NCBI GenBank assembly: GCA_019686135.1
Contig: JADGHL010000009.1
Location: forward strand, 1-64,000
Source of the DNA: Myxococcaceae bacterium
GTDB lineage: Bacteria; Myxococcota; Myxococcia; Myxococcales; Myxococcaceae
Direction of reading: 5' to 3'
DNA length: 64,000 bases
Part shown: piece after piece, positions 25,851 through 36,520 of the stretch
How positions within the stretch are numbered: the stretch's first letter is position 1
How the letters are laid out: each line of letters starts with the position of its first letter
Notes under the pieces: model-generated
Databases searched by the model: none
Told to the model about the DNA's origin: nothing
What the model saw: only the letters and a program-made list of their open reading frames with translations
Position numbers and translations under genes: made by a program

Positions 25851-28800
25851 GGGTGAGGGTCTTGCCGGACGGCGCGCGCGTCGAGCACGCCATGGTGCGC
25901 GCGGCGGCGGAGGACCGTGGCTTCGTCGACGGGTCCAGCTGGTTCAGCTTCGGCCAGCTCGTCGATCTGCTCGGCGGGGCGCGGTTCCTCGAGCGCCGGC
26001 CGTGCTCGCCCCTGACCGCTTGCGTGGTGCTGTGGGCGTGCGCCCGGAAGGTCGGTCCGGGGCCGTTTGGCGACTTCGTGCAGGAGCCCGCCTTCGCGCG
26101 CGGCGCCCTGGACCTGTTCCAGGAGCTGAAGTCCGGAGGTCTGGATCCCGTAGGGTTCCGCGTCGCGGTGGAGCGTTTCCCGGCCTCTCGCATCGACCGC
26201 GCGCGGCATCTGGCGAAGCTCTACGAGGCCTACGAGGAGAGCCTGAAGGAGCTGAAGCTGGCGGACCGCGAGGACCAGGTGATCGGGGCGCTCGGAGCGC
26301 TGCGCCAGCACGGGCTGCCGAAGACGCTCACGCCGGTCCGTTCGCTGGAGTTGAGCGGCATCTTCGACTTCCCGTGGTCCCGCCGGGAGCTGTTGATGGA
26401 GCTCGCCCACCGCTGCGAGGCGGCGCAGATCCACTTCTCGCTCACGGTCCCGGCCGGCCTCTCTCCGGAGGTGGACGGCGCGGTCGATCCGTTCCTCACC
26501 GAGTTCGAGCGCCGCGCCCAATCGTGGCGGCACGTCGAACTGGCGAAGGAGGACCTCACCCTGGCGACGCCGCCGCGGCCGCTGGCAGGGCTGGGCGCGA
26601 AGCTCTTCTCGGCGAAGGGGGCGTCGCAGGGATCGGAGCCGGCGCCCGGGCTGGCGCTGTTACGCGCGGCCAGTCCCCGCCACGAGGTGCGGGTGATTGC
26701 CCGGGGCGTGCTGGCCCGCATCGAGGAGGGCACGCCGCCCGAGCGGATCGCCGTGGCCTGGCCGGATCTGGGCGAGGAGGCGGAGTGGATCGTCGAGGAG
26801 CTGGAGGCGCTCGGGGTCCCCGCGCGCGTGCGGCGCGGCATGCCGCTGTACGCCACCTCCGCCGGGAAGGTCGCGCTGGATCTCCCGCTGCTCGTCGATG
26901 ACGGCTTCCCCGCAGAAGACGTGAGTCGCTGGGTGGGCTCGCGGTACTTCCCCGAGATCTCGCGGCGCGCGCCGCCGTCCGCGGCTGCGTTGCTGGCGCT
27001 CGCTTCGGTGCGGGACAACCAGCTCGGCGCCGAGGATGGGCGGGGCGCCTACGAGGTGCGGCTCAACGCATTGTTGCGGCGGCTGGAGGCGCGCGATTCC
27101 GGCGGGCGGCACAAGCAGGTGAATGCGCTGCTGGAGGCGTGCCGCCGGCTCATCACCGTCTGCGGGCAGCTCCCCGCGGAGGGGAAGGCGGCCGACCTGC
27201 TCGAGACGTGGTGGCACGCGCTCGGCGAGCTCGGCCTGCCCGAGGCCGTGCGTCAGCCGGAGCCTCGCGGTGCCGAGGGCACGGCGTTCGGCCGCGCGGT
27301 GCTGCGCGCACTGGCGCGCGATCAGGCGGCGTTCGAGTCTTTGCGCGCGCTTCACGATGAGCTCAAGGTCGCGCTGCGCGACTCGGGGGCCGGCGCCACC
27401 CGCATGGCGCGCCGCACCTTTCACAGATGGCTTCTGGACGTGGCCCGCGATTTCAACCTCCTGCCGCGCGGACCCCGTGGGGGTGCAGTGCACGTGCTGG
27501 ATGTCCGCGAGCTGTGGGGCCGCGGCTTCGAGCACGTCTTCGTGGGTGGCTTCACCGACGGGCGCTTCCCCGGCCGGGAGACGCCGCACCCGCTGTTCCC
27601 CGAAGAGGATCGGATCCTCGTCAACGCCTGGCACAAGCGGGACGTTTTCCGGCTGCACACCGGGGAGGGTGAACGGCGGATTCCGCACCGGCTCGCGGTG
27701 GACCGGCTCCTCTTGCACCAGGCGCTCTCGGCGGCGGAAGCGTCGGTCACGCTCACCTATCCCGCGGAGGCGTCCGGGGGGGCCGAACAGGTCCCTTCGC
27801 CGTTCTGGGACGAGCTCATCCGGCTCACCGGCGTGCGCCCGGTCTCCGTACCGCTCCGGCCCGTCCCGCCGCTGGACGAGGTCCGAAGCGAGCTCGAGCT
27901 CCGGGAGCGCACCGCGCTCGAGTTGTTCAGTCCGCCCGAGCTGCGCGTGGCCGATCCCGACCCAGCGGCCGCGGTGCTTCGGACCGCCCTGGCTGGCGAG
28001 GCTTGGCTCAAGGAGGCAGAGGCGATCGCGGCGATCGACGCCGAGCGCCTCACCTTCTTCGGCGACCCGGAGCGGCCGCCCGGACCCTGGTCCGGCCTGG
28101 CCCACCGCGACGATCTCGCCCCGGCGCTCGCCCGCGCGTTCGAGTTCGGTCGCGACCGGCCTCTCTCCGCGTCGATGCTGCAGCGGTTCGGCAACTGCGC
28201 GTTCCAGGGGTTTCTGTCCTTCGCGCTCCGGCTGAAGGAACCGGAGGAGCCGGGCGAGGAGATCGACGCGCGCGGGCAGGGGAGCTTCTGGCACCGCGTG
28301 CTGGAGCTGCTCTTCCCGAAGCTGAAGGAGCGGGACCTGCTCAGCCGAAAGCCGGAGGACCTCCCGCCCGAGGTCATCGACGAGGCGCTGGCGCAGGCGG
28401 CGGCGGATGCCGAGGCCACCGGGCACACCGGTCACCCCGCGCTGTGGCGGCTGGGCCGCGAGAAGGCGCGGCGGATGGTGCGGCGGGTGCTTTCGTTCGA
28501 GGCGCGGGGGCTGCCCTGGCATTTCCTCGAACCGTCCCGGACCGAGCTCACGTTCGGACGCGAAGGGGCGGAACCGCGCTGGCGCGAGGTAGCAATCCCG
28601 GGCGCGGACGGCGAACCGCCGATCCACGTGGAGGGGAAGATCGACCGGATCGACACCGGCAATGGAGCGCTCGGGGTGGTGGACTACAAGTCGTCGCGTG
28701 TGAGCAGGGGCAAGGCGCTTTTGGAGGCGCTGCTCGTGCGCGAGTTCCAGCTCCCGCTCTACCTCTACGCCGCGCGGGCGGCCGGGCACGGGGGGGCGCT

Positions 28801-29080
28801 CAAAGCGGCGTGGCTGTCGCTGAAGGACGGCGCGCCCGTTGACCTGGAAACCGAGCTCCGCAAGCACGAGCTCACGCTCGAGGATCTGCTCACCACCGAC
28901 CCCGTGCGCCGCGCCGAGCTCGAGCAGAACGAAAAGAAGAACCTGATCACCGCCGTGCAGCGGCTCGTCAGCGGCCTGAGGCAGGGCAGGTTCCCCGCGC
29001 GGCCGGACGACTGTGGCTTCTGCCCGTACCAGCGGGTGTGCCGGATCACCCAACGCCGGATGCCGGAGGCGACGCCGTGA
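25832..29080 (+). CDS. addB: AddB-type PD-(D/E)XK nuclease subunit of a helicase-nuclease
   Basis: A 1082-residue protein matching the large helicase-like nuclease subunit of AddAB/RexB systems that process double-strand breaks for recombination. The C-terminal nuclease carries HVEGKIDRIDTGNG, then VVDYKSSRVSRGKALLEA and QLPLYLYAA. The iron-sulfur-type cysteines are present: one in QRFGNCAFQGFL and three in DDCGFCPYQRVCR. The N-terminal half has degenerate helicase features but lacks a Walker A motif, so it cannot hydrolyse ATP, as known for AddB proteins of some lineages. The start at ATG 25832 is chosen because the protein begins shortly before RVRVLPDG; ATG 25802 is an alternative. Its stop overlaps the next gene start (GTGA). 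Confidence 0.85.
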   Translation: MAGRGTRVRVLPDGARVEHAMVRAAAEDRGFVDGSSWFSFGQLVDLLGGARFLERRPCSPLTACVVLWACARKVGPGPFGDFVQEPAFARGALDLFQELKSGGLDPVGFRVAVERFPASRIDRARHLAKLYEAYEESLKELKLADREDQVIGALGALRQHGLPKTLTPVRSLELSGIFDFPWSRRELLMELAHRCEAAQIHFSLTVPAGLSPEVDGAVDPFLTEFERRAQSWRHVELAKEDLTLATPPRPLAGLGAKLFSAKGASQGSEPAPGLALLRAASPRHEVRVIARGVLARIEEGTPPERIAVAWPDLGEEAEWIVEELEALGVPARVRRGMPLYATSAGKVALDLPLLVDDGFPAEDVSRWVGSRYFPEISRRAPPSAAALLALASVRDNQLGAEDGRGAYEVRLNALLRRLEARDSGGRHKQVNALLEACRRLITVCGQLPAEGKAADLLETWWHALGELGLPEAVRQPEPRGAEGTAFGRAVLRALARDQAAFESLRALHDELKVALRDSGAGATRMARRTFHRWLLDVARDFNLLPRGPRGGAVHVLDVRELWGRGFEHVFVGGFTDGRFPGRETPHPLFPEEDRILVNAWHKRDVFRLHTGEGERRIPHRLAVDRLLLHQALSAAEASVTLTYPAEASGGAEQVPSPFWDELIRLTGVRPVSVPLRPVPPLDEVRSELELRERTALELFSPPELRVADPDPAAAVLRTALAGEAWLKEAEAIAAIDAERLTFFGDPERPPGPWSGLAHRDDLAPALARAFEFGRDRPLSASMLQRFGNCAFQGFLSFALRLKEPEEPGEEIDARGQGSFWHRVLELLFPKLKERDLLSRKPEDLPPEVIDEALAQAAADAEATGHTGHPALWRLGREKARRMVRRVLSFEARGLPWHFLEPSRTELTFGREGAEPRWREVAIPGADGEPPIHVEGKIDRIDTGNGALGVVDYKSSRVSRGKALLEALLVREFQLPLYLYAARAAGHGGALKAAWLSLKDGAPVDLETELRKHELTLEDLLTTDPVRRAELEQNEKKNLITAVQRLVSGLRQGRFPARPDDCGFCPYQRVCRITQRRMPEATP

Positions 29081-32000
29081 GCCTCTCCCCCGAAGCCCTG
29101 CTCGCGCCGCGGGAGGCGCCCTCCGAGCCGCTCGCGCTCGAACGCAACCTCGCGCTGATGGCCGGTGCGGGGGCGGGCAAGACGTACTCGCTCATCACCA
29201 TCTGCCTGCACCTTCTGGGCGGAGCGCGCCGTGATGCCACTTTGGTGAAGCCGGCGGAGCTGTTCCTTCTGACCTTCACCGAGAAGGCGGCCGGCGAGAT
29301 GCGCGCGCGGCTCCGCACGCGGGTCGACCGGTTGGCACGGGACCCCACCGCCGCGGACGAGGAGAAGGAGCTGGCCGCGTCGTTCGCGCGGGAGGGGCGG
29401 CCGTTCCCGCCGCAGGATTTCTGGCGGCGCGTCCGCGACGATCTCGGCGCGGCGACCATCGGCACCTTCCACTCGTTGTGCGTGCAGTTGCTCCGGCGCG
29501 CCCCGGCCGGGTTCGGCGTCGATCCCGCGTTCCAGCTGCTCGAGGAGGGGGAGGCCGCCCGCATCCTCCACGACACTGCCGAGCGGATCGTGCTGGAGGC
29601 GCTGGAGCGCGAAGAGCCCGGGGTGGTGGCGCTGTGCCGGGACATCCCCTTCGCCGGAAGCGGCCGCGCCGAGGGTCTCGTCGACCTCCTCTGCAACGTG
29701 TTCAACAAGGTCCGCGAGGAGGGCCTCTCGCCGGCGCGGATCCCCATCACCGACGAGGGCCGTGCCCGCCGCGACTTCGACGCCGCGGTGGCGCAAGTGC
29801 GCGATCAGGTGCAGCGGGCGATCGACGCCGACCTGCAGGGGCGAAGGCAGTTCGGTCCGGTGCTGACCCGGATCGCGCGCGGCCTCGAAGGGATGGACGT
29901 CGCCTCGTTCCTCGCTCCCGACCGCTGGCCCGCCATCCGCAACGCGATCGACTCCGAGAAGCGGCTGGCCAACCAGCGGGAGGAGATCAAGCGGGTGAAG
30001 TTCCTCCTTCTGGGCAAGAAGGACGAGGACCTCATCGGCCTTCATGGGCACTACGCCGCCTGGGTGGTGGCGGCGCAGGAGGCGGCGTTCCGATCGCTCC
30101 TCGTGACGCTGCAGGCGCGCTACCGGGCCGAGCTCGACAAGCGGGCGGTGCTCGACTTCTCCGAGCTGTTGATCCGCACCCGCAGGCTCCTCCGCGATGT
30201 CCCCGACTTCCGCCGCGAGGTGCAGGGCCGGGTGCGCGCGCTCCTGGTCGACGAGTTCCAGGACACCAACCGTCTGCAGCTGGAGCTGGTGACGCTCCTG
30301 GCCGAACGCCGGGACGGCGCGCCCCGCCTGGTGCAGGACGGCGACGAGGAGCCGGACGAGGGCGGGGACGGGCAGCTCGGCTTCGTGGCGCTGGACGGCC
30401 GCCGCGGTCGGCCCATCCCCGTGGAGGAGGTGCCGCTCGAGCCCGGGCTGCTCGCCGCGGTGGGCGATCGGAAGCAGTCCATCTACGAGTTCCGCGGGGC
30501 GGACGTTTCCGTGTTCGAGGTGCTGGCGAAGCAGATCGAACGCGACGGAGGCGCGCGCGCCTTTCTGCAGACCAACCGCCGCTCGTCGCCTGCGCTTCTG
30601 GACTTTTTCAACGCCGCCTTCGCCCGGGTGATGGCGGTTCGCGAGGACGCGCGCGACTACGAGGTCGCCTACGTCCCCGCTTCGGACGATCTGCGCGCGC
30701 ACCGCCGTCAGCGGGTGACCCCCCCGGTCGTGGAGCGGTTGATCTACGCGCCCGGGGAGACGGCGGAGGCGTGCCGGCTGCAGGACGCGGACGCAGTGGC
30801 GCGGCGGCTGAGGCTTCTGCTCTCGGAGCAGGGAGGAGAGGTGGTGGTAGGGGAGGACGACGTCCCGCGGCGCGCCCGCGGTGGGGACGTGGCGATCCTC
30901 TTCCGCCGCTTCACCCACCTGGAGCTCTACCGGCAGGCGCTGATCCGCCACGGCGTCCCGCACCGGGTCGTGCGGGGCCGCGGGTTCTATGGGGCGCAGG
31001 AGGTGCTCGACCTCGCCTCGCTGCTGGCGCTCGTCGCCGCTCCCGACGACGGCATCGCCCTGGCCGCGGTGCTGCGCTCGCCGCTGGTGGCGCTCAGCGA
31101 CGCGTCGCTCTTCCAGGTCGCGTGGGAGAACCATCAGCGCCTGTCGCTGGATGGACTTCGGCAGCCCGGGCGATTGGAGGGGCTGCCCGCCGACGAACGC
31201 GCGCGGCTGGATAGGCTTCTGGCGCTCTATCCCAGGCTGCGCAAAGAGCGCGACCGGCTGGGGATCCGGGTGCTTCTGAAGGTGGCGCTCGAGGAGACCG
31301 GGTATCCGGTCGCGATCGCCGGCACGCCGTACGGCGAGCAGGCGCTGGCCAACATCGACAAGCTTTTGGAGCTCGCCGGACAGCGCGACGCCGCGGGGAT
31401 GGGCGACTGCGCGCGGTTCGCGCGCGAGCTGATCGCTCTGGCGGAGGCCGAGCCCGACGAGGCGCAGGCGGACGTGCTGGATGCCGGCGATCCACGCGCG
31501 GTGCAGCTGTTGACCATCCACCGTGCGAAGGGCCTGGAGTGGCCGGTGGTGGTGGTGCCGGACATGGCGTACCGCAACCCCACTCCGTCGGGCCGGGTGG
31601 TCTTCGAGCGCCGGCTCGGGCTGGCGATCAAGCCGTGGATCGGCGACGAGCTGGAGCCCACGCCCACCGCGCGCCACCAGCGCGCCATGGCCGAGCTGCA
31701 ACGGCGCGAACAGGCCGAGTCTTTGCGCATCCTCTATGTCGCGCTCACCCGCGCGCGCGACCACCTCATCCTCTCCGGCCAATCGCCCCGTCCGGCTCGG
31801 GGCACGTGGCGGACGATCCTCGACGGGCTGATCGACGACGATTCCGGATTGCGCGGGATGGTGCGGGACGTCCTCGTCGAGGAGATCGCCCTTCCTCCAC
31901 CGGCGCCGCCGGCGCCCGCCGAGCCATCGGAGCGGTCGCGGGCGCGGGTGGAGCAGGTCCTCACCCGGGTGCGTGCGCCGACGCCGGTTCAGCCCCGCGA

Positions 32001-32811
32001 GGTGGTGCTGCCGGTGACCCAGCTGCAGGACTACTTCCTCTGCCCGCGGCGCTACCTCTACGCGCACGAGGTCGGCCTCTCCGAGCACCCGATGGTCTTC
32101 GAGCGCGAGGAGCTCCCCGACGGCGAGGCGCCGGATGCAGGCGGAAGCCGCAGCGATCCGCGGACCCGCGGCACGCTCGCGCACGCGCTGCTCGAGCACG
32201 TCGAGTGGGAACAGGTGCGCCGCGGCGGCCGAGAGCTGCGCGCGCACCTCGAGGACGTGCTCTGGGCGCAGGGCGCCAGCCCGAAGGACCGGGGCCACCA
32301 GGAGATCCTCGACGACGTGGAGGCGTTCCTCTCCACCCGGTTCGCCGCCCGACTGGCCGAAGCCGGCGCTGCCCGCGTGCACCGCGAGCTGCCGTTCCTG
32401 CTCCGGATCGAGGCACAGGACGGGTTCGCGCTGCACGTGAAGGGGAAGATCGACCTGCTCTTCGAGGAGGCGGACGGCAGTGGGCTCGTGCTCGACTACA
32501 AGCTCAGCCGCCGCCACCCCGCGGGGCTGGAGCCGTACGCCTTCCAGCTCGACTGCTACGCGCTGGCGGCGCGCCAGTACGTCCACGAGGGCGTCCCGGT
32601 GAGCACGGGGATCGCGTTCCTCAAGGAGGGCCGGCGGGAGCCCGACCTGCGGCCCGTGGCGGACGTCGATCCCCGGGAGCTCTCGCGCCGACTGGTGGAG
32701 GGCGCGCGCGCGCTGCTCGAGCACTCGCGCCGGTTCGAGTGGCCGGGACAGCCGCGTGAACGCTGCCAGAACATCCGCTGCGGTTTTCAGTACCGGTGCC
32801 ACCCGGAATGA
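29077..32811 (+). CDS. addA: AddA-type UvrD-family helicase-nuclease
   Basis: A 1244-residue superfamily 1A helicase with a C-terminal nuclease. GTG 29077 overlaps the addB stop (GTGA), and GGAGG sits upstream. Motifs in order: Walker A LMAGAGAGKTYS, motif Ia TFTEKAAGEMRAR, GTFHSLC, motif II LLVDEFQDTNRLQLE, motif III VGDRKQSIYEFRGAD, motif IV QTNRRSS, motif V TIHRAKGLEWPVVVV, motif VI ILYVALTRARDHL. The PD-(D/E)XK site is GKIDLLFEEADG with LVLDYKLSR. Together with AddB it unwinds and degrades broken DNA ends until a regulatory site is met, then loads RecA. The nuclease region, about 1080-1244, is complete. Confidence 0.93.
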   Translation: MSLSPEALLAPREAPSEPLALERNLALMAGAGAGKTYSLITICLHLLGGARRDATLVKPAELFLLTFTEKAAGEMRARLRTRVDRLARDPTAADEEKELAASFAREGRPFPPQDFWRRVRDDLGAATIGTFHSLCVQLLRRAPAGFGVDPAFQLLEEGEAARILHDTAERIVLEALEREEPGVVALCRDIPFAGSGRAEGLVDLLCNVFNKVREEGLSPARIPITDEGRARRDFDAAVAQVRDQVQRAIDADLQGRRQFGPVLTRIARGLEGMDVASFLAPDRWPAIRNAIDSEKRLANQREEIKRVKFLLLGKKDEDLIGLHGHYAAWVVAAQEAAFRSLLVTLQARYRAELDKRAVLDFSELLIRTRRLLRDVPDFRREVQGRVRALLVDEFQDTNRLQLELVTLLAERRDGAPRLVQDGDEEPDEGGDGQLGFVALDGRRGRPIPVEEVPLEPGLLAAVGDRKQSIYEFRGADVSVFEVLAKQIERDGGARAFLQTNRRSSPALLDFFNAAFARVMAVREDARDYEVAYVPASDDLRAHRRQRVTPPVVERLIYAPGETAEACRLQDADAVARRLRLLLSEQGGEVVVGEDDVPRRARGGDVAILFRRFTHLELYRQALIRHGVPHRVVRGRGFYGAQEVLDLASLLALVAAPDDGIALAAVLRSPLVALSDASLFQVAWENHQRLSLDGLRQPGRLEGLPADERARLDRLLALYPRLRKERDRLGIRVLLKVALEETGYPVAIAGTPYGEQALANIDKLLELAGQRDAAGMGDCARFARELIALAEAEPDEAQADVLDAGDPRAVQLLTIHRAKGLEWPVVVVPDMAYRNPTPSGRVVFERRLGLAIKPWIGDELEPTPTARHQRAMAELQRREQAESLRILYVALTRARDHLILSGQSPRPARGTWRTILDGLIDDDSGLRGMVRDVLVEEIALPPPAPPAPAEPSERSRARVEQVLTRVRAPTPVQPREVVLPVTQLQDYFLCPRRYLYAHEVGLSEHPMVFEREELPDGEAPDAGGSRSDPRTRGTLAHALLEHVEWEQVRRGGRELRAHLEDVLWAQGASPKDRGHQEILDDVEAFLSTRFAARLAEAGAARVHRELPFLLRIEAQDGFALHVKGKIDLLFEEADGSGLVLDYKLSRRHPAGLEPYAFQLDCYALAARQYVHEGVPVSTGIAFLKEGRREPDLRPVADVDPRELSRRLVEGARALLEHSRRFEWPGQPRERCQNIRCGFQYRCHPE

Positions 32812-32874
32812 GGCAGGCGACGGTTCGGCCGGGCACGTTCCAATCCGCACTTCTTTTTCCGCCGGGCGTGGTAA

Positions 32875-34200
<1,326 letters not shown>

Positions 34201-34272
34201 CGGCAGCGCCGTTGAATCTCCCCTCCGCCCACATCGTCATCCCGTGCTAGAGGACCCTGTCTTCTCCAGGGG

Positions 34273-35826
34273 ATGACCATGCGCCTGACGATCTCCCTCC
34301 TCATCCTGTCCGTTTTCGTCGTGCTGCCGGCGCTGGCCGCTCCTTCCGCGGCGGCGAAGGTCGCGTTCGAGCGGGGAGAGAAGGCGCTCGGGAGCGGGGA
34401 CCTCGCGGGCGCCGAGGCGGCCTACAAGGAGGCCATCGCCGCTTCGCCGGATTACGCCGAGGCCATCAACGGGCTAGGCAGCACCTACTTCAAGCAGGGC
34501 AAACGCGAGGAGGCCATCGCGCAGTTCCGCGCGGCCATCCAGGCGAATCCGAAGTTCCCGCTGGCCTGGTTCAACCTCGGCTTCGCGGCGCGCAAGGTGA
34601 AGGACTACGCCACCGCGGTCCAGGCCTACGAGAATTACACGAAGCTCAAGCCGGACGATCCGGACGGCTTCTACGGCCTGGGCGACAGCTACCGCGGCGT
34701 CGGGAACTACCCGGCCGCGATCGCCGCTTTCGAGCAGTACGTCGCCCGCGAGAACCGCCCGAGCGAAGAGAAGTACAAGGAGAAGGCGAAGCAGATCATC
34801 GCCGAGCTCAAGGCCGCGCAGGCGGCGCAGCCACCGGACGCCACCGCCAGCGCGCCGGGGCAGACCGCTGAGCAGCCGGTTGTGTCCACCCAGCAGCCCG
34901 CTTCCGGACAGACCGCGGAGCAGCCTCCGGCTTCGACCCAGCAGCCCGCTTCCGGACAGACCGCGGAGCAGCGTCCGGCTTCGACCCAGCAGCCCGCTTC
35001 AGGACAGACCGCACAGCAGCCGACGTCGACGTCGCAGCCTGCGTCCGAACAGACCGCGCAGCAGGCCCCGGACCCGAATCAGCAGCCCACGCAGCCATCG
35101 GCACCTTTGACCGCGCGACAGGCGGAGCTCCTTCGCCGCAAGCTGGGGGAGGGCGACCTGTACATGGGGCAGCGGCGCTTCCGCGAGGCGTCGTTCGCCT
35201 ATCAGGACGCGGTGAACGCCGATCCCAACAGCGTGGAGGCGCTGTTCAAGCTGGGCAACGCCTACGCACAGCTCGGGTACTACAGCCAGGCGATCGACAA
35301 GTGGAACCGGGTGCTGTCGCTGACGCGGGATCCGGGCGTGCGGAAGAGCGCGCAGGACAACATCGCCAAAGCGCAGAGCCGGATGGCCCAGGCGGGCGGT
35401 GGCGCGCCGCAGTCCCAGGGCCAGGCGCCCGGGAGCGGTCCCGTGGCGGCGGCCACCCGCGCCAAAGCGCGCGCCGCCTACGAGGAGGGCGTTCGCTTCA
35501 TCAACGCGGGCAACTACGACGCGGCGGTGCGCAGCCTCACCGAAGCGATCCAGCTGGAGCCGACGCTCGCGGTGGCTTTCGTCGCCCGCGGCAGCGCGTA
35601 CATCGGCCTGCGGCGCTATGCCGAGGCGGCGGCGGACTACCAGTACGCCAACCGGCTCGAGCCGAACCTCTCGTCACCGTTGTACGGCCTAGCCGAAGCC
35701 TTCCGGGCGATGGGGCGTACCGCCGACGCGCGCAACTATTACGAGCAGTACGCTGCATCGACCGCCTCCGACGTCCGTCCCGAGCTGCAGGTCCAGGCGC
35801 GCGAGAAGGCCGCGGCGCTGCGCTGA
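34273..35826 (+). CDS. Secreted TPR protein with a Q/P/A-rich repeat linker
   Basis: A 517-residue protein with a signal peptide (MTMRLTISLLILSVFVVLPALA). Two TPR arrays flank a low-complexity linker. The N-terminal array (about 30-175) has repeats such as AEAINGLGSTYFKQGKREEA and LAWFNLGFAARKVKDYATAV; the C-terminal array (about 280-510) includes SVEALFKLGNAYAQLGYYSQ. The linker (about 187-275) contains near-identical 16-residue units, QPASGQTAEQPPASTQ. TPRs bind partner proteins, so a periplasmic scaffold is likely; the linker keeps the two arrays apart. A second ATG at 34279 would also fit. No partner is evident from the neighbours. Confidence 0.82.
   Translation: MTMRLTISLLILSVFVVLPALAAPSAAAKVAFERGEKALGSGDLAGAEAAYKEAIAASPDYAEAINGLGSTYFKQGKREEAIAQFRAAIQANPKFPLAWFNLGFAARKVKDYATAVQAYENYTKLKPDDPDGFYGLGDSYRGVGNYPAAIAAFEQYVARENRPSEEKYKEKAKQIIAELKAAQAAQPPDATASAPGQTAEQPVVSTQQPASGQTAEQPPASTQQPASGQTAEQRPASTQQPASGQTAQQPTSTSQPASEQTAQQAPDPNQQPTQPSAPLTARQAELLRRKLGEGDLYMGQRRFREASFAYQDAVNADPNSVEALFKLGNAYAQLGYYSQAIDKWNRVLSLTRDPGVRKSAQDNIAKAQSRMAQAGGGAPQSQGQAPGSGPVAAATRAKARAAYEEGVRFINAGNYDAAVRSLTEAIQLEPTLAVAFVARGSAYIGLRRYAEAAADYQYANRLEPNLSSPLYGLAEAFRAMGRTADARNYYEQYAASTASDVRPELQVQAREKAAALR
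34894..35082 (+). repeat. Tandem 48-base repeat in the TPR-protein linker
   Basis: Four in-frame units begin at 34894, 34942, 34990 and 35035. The first two are nearly identical 48-mers coding for a QPASGQTAEQ unit, the third is 45 bases, and the fourth is more diverged; a partial unit precedes them. The pattern suggests unequal crossing-over or replication slippage, so copy number may vary between strains. Confidence 0.85.
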
Positions 35827-36094
35827 GCACAAGCGGCGTCGGGCCGTGCGCTCCCCGGAACGCCGCGCGGTGCAGCTCCGATGGACCTGGACGAAGCCGC
35901 CCCGACGGCCTCCGATATCCGCCCGGAGCTGCTGGTCCCGGGCACGCGCGAAGTCCGCGGCTGTACGCTGAGCGCAAGCGGTCCCCGGTGCGGACCGCCG
36001 GCCCGGGTGGCCGCTGCCGCCCGACGGATGGGCGGGCGGGCATGCGACCCTCGAACGCGTGGCCGCCTGGTTGGCCGGTGACTACGCTTGCTGC

Positions 36095-36520
36095 ATGGCG
36101 CGCGGGCCACGAGGTGACCGGCACGAGGTCTTCCGGCCGTTCTGGATTCTGCCGCTCTCCATGGGGCTGGCGGGTGCGATCTGGGTGTTCGTGTTCCTGT
36201 ACCTGCTGACCTTCGACGGGGTCCCCGCCCGGACCGTGCTCTCGGCGGCGTTCTTCGTCGTCTTCTTCGCGCTGGCGCTGACCTACTACGGGCGCTCGGC
36301 GATCTGGGTGGACCAGTCCGGGCTCACCTTCCGGGGCATGGTCCGGACGCGGCGGTTGACGTGGGCGGAGATCCGCAAGCTGGACGTTCTGCCGGGTCCG
36401 GTGACCGTCTATGCGATCCGCGCCCGCGGGATGCCGTGTCACTTCACCAGCTTCTTCCGGCACCACAAGCGGCTGGCAAACCTGCTCATCGAACGTGCGG
36501 GGCTGGCGTCGGCGCGCTGA
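36095..36520 (+). CDS. Small membrane protein with PH-like domain, unknown function
   Basis: A 141-residue protein with two N-terminal membrane segments (about 18-38 and 45-64) and a soluble C-terminal half with beta-strand character: IWVDQSGLTFRGMVRTRRLTW, typical of bacterial PH-like domains. The start at ATG 36095 is chosen because TACGCT, a possible -10 element, ends 6 bases before it and no Shine-Dalgarno is present. It ends 35 bases inside the convergent FHA gene. Function is unknown; related proteins sit at membranes and may bind lipid or a partner. Confidence 0.72.
   Translation: MARGPRGDRHEVFRPFWILPLSMGLAGAIWVFVFLYLLTFDGVPARTVLSAAFFVVFFALALTYYGRSAIWVDQSGLTFRGMVRTRRLTWAEIRKLDVLPGPVTVYAIRARGMPCHFTSFFRHHKRLANLLIERAGLASAR

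Noticed and set aside
35881-36081. A 66-codon plus frame between the TPR and PH-like genes
   Set aside because: It coincides with the decayed copy of the TPR gene end, has no ribosome site and no homology beyond that copy.
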